Origin: a bacterium
GTDB taxonomy: Bacteria > Verrucomicrobiota > Kiritimatiellia > RFP12 > UBA1067
Direction: 5' to 3'
Length of the DNA: 53,826 nucleotides
Assembly: GCA_025360845.1 (NCBI GenBank)
Contig: JANYBJ010000116.1
Coordinates: forward strand, 1 to 53,826
Part shown: piece by piece, positions 53,672-53,826 of the stretch
How positions within the stretch are numbered: position 1 is the first letter of the stretch
Layout of the letters: each line of letters begins with the position of its first letter
The notes under the pieces: model-generated
What the model was told of the DNA's origin: nothing
The model's database searches: none
What the model saw: the letters and a program-made list of their open reading frames with translations, nothing else
Made by a program: the position numbers and the translations under genes

Positions 53672-53826
53672 GGGGTGTTCAGGCTATCAGATTACGATTA
53701 GTGCCTTACAAACCAGCAACAGCAATAAAAAACAAGTTGTTTTACCACGAAGACACGAAGTGTACGAAGAAACACAAAGCCGGAGGGAGGGAGAAGGCTG
53801 TCAGGTGTTTAGGCTGTTAGGCTGTT
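53672..53826. other. Intergenic tail with ACGAAG-type oligonucleotide repeats
   Basis: No gene is visible downstream of citrate synthase. At 53744-53779 there is a run of short repeats: ACCACGAAGACACGAAG, TGTACGAAG and AAACACAAAG. This composition is similar in kind to the GCAAAGAACGCA repeat at 12-104. After it, GGCTGTTAGG words also repeat at the window edge. Confidence 0.5.

Overview
The window reads as a chromosome segment of a GC-rich bacterium of the PVC superphylum, most likely a Kiritimatiellota/Lentisphaerota/Verrucomicrobiota relative. There is no rRNA in the window, so this placement is inferred from gene content: secreted GH29/GH43-type enzymes and esterases under a XylR-type regulator, a Tat-exported Gfo/Idh/MocA oxidoreductase beside a DoxX-fusion protein, a Gld-like ABC module with a DUF4340 protein, a secreted di-haem protein with a region resembling hydrazine synthase alpha, and oligonucleotide-rich intergenic repeats. 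Nothing looks like phage, plasmid or CRISPR, and I found no tRNA gene. LAYOUT. 1-4625, minus strand: a reductive activator of corrinoid proteins, an NYN-domain RNase-like protein with two zinc ribbons, and a small operon of a membrane protein, a low-molecular-weight phosphatase and a YhcH protein. 4800-12728, plus strand: a coiled-coil membrane protein, a phosphohexomutase, a four-gene Gld-like ABC export/motility-type module (ATPase, permease, GldG-like protein, DUF4340 protein) and a secreted squalene-cyclase-fold protein. 12759-23620: a FAH-family hydrolase, an exported oxidoreductase plus a DoxX fusion, a 133-bp MITE-like element, the 1035-residue di-haem protein, the C-terminal remnant of a lost gene, and an AsmA-type protein. 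23663-35511: a carbohydrate locus. A four-gene minus-strand operon (repeat protein, esterase, unclassified barrel enzyme, alpha-L-fucosidase) faces a XylR-type activator and a SemiSWEET sugar transporter; a CE1-like esterase and a decayed GH43 gene follow. 35834-40593, minus strand: a compact molybdenum-cofactor operon (moeA, moaA, moaC, MOSC-mogA fusion, mobB-mobA fusion) preceded by a probable Moco riboswitch. 40875-42683: a pterin-dependent methyltransferase and folD. 42856-51326, minus strand: a cell-envelope operon running ftsH, folP, cdaA, cdaR, ftsK and a rodZ-like gene. 51528-53671, plus strand: a secreted esterase and citrate synthase. HOW THE PARTS FIT. The carbohydrate locus looks like a pathway for a fucose- and pentose-containing, esterified polysaccharide: secreted enzymes deacylate and cleave, a XylR-like protein senses a sugar, and a three-helix SemiSWEET may import it. 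The corrinoid activator, the methyltransferase and FolD could all serve tetrahydrofolate-linked one-carbon metabolism, although they are not in one operon. The Moco operon implies a molybdoenzyme outside this window. The most unusual items are the MITE with a 9-bp target duplication, a palindromic 69-bp repeat inserted in frame inside an enzyme gene, the hydrazine-synthase-alpha-like cytochrome, the DoxX fusion, and several traces of gene decay (GH43 internal deletion, beta-helix tail remnant, a 57-nt copy of another gene).
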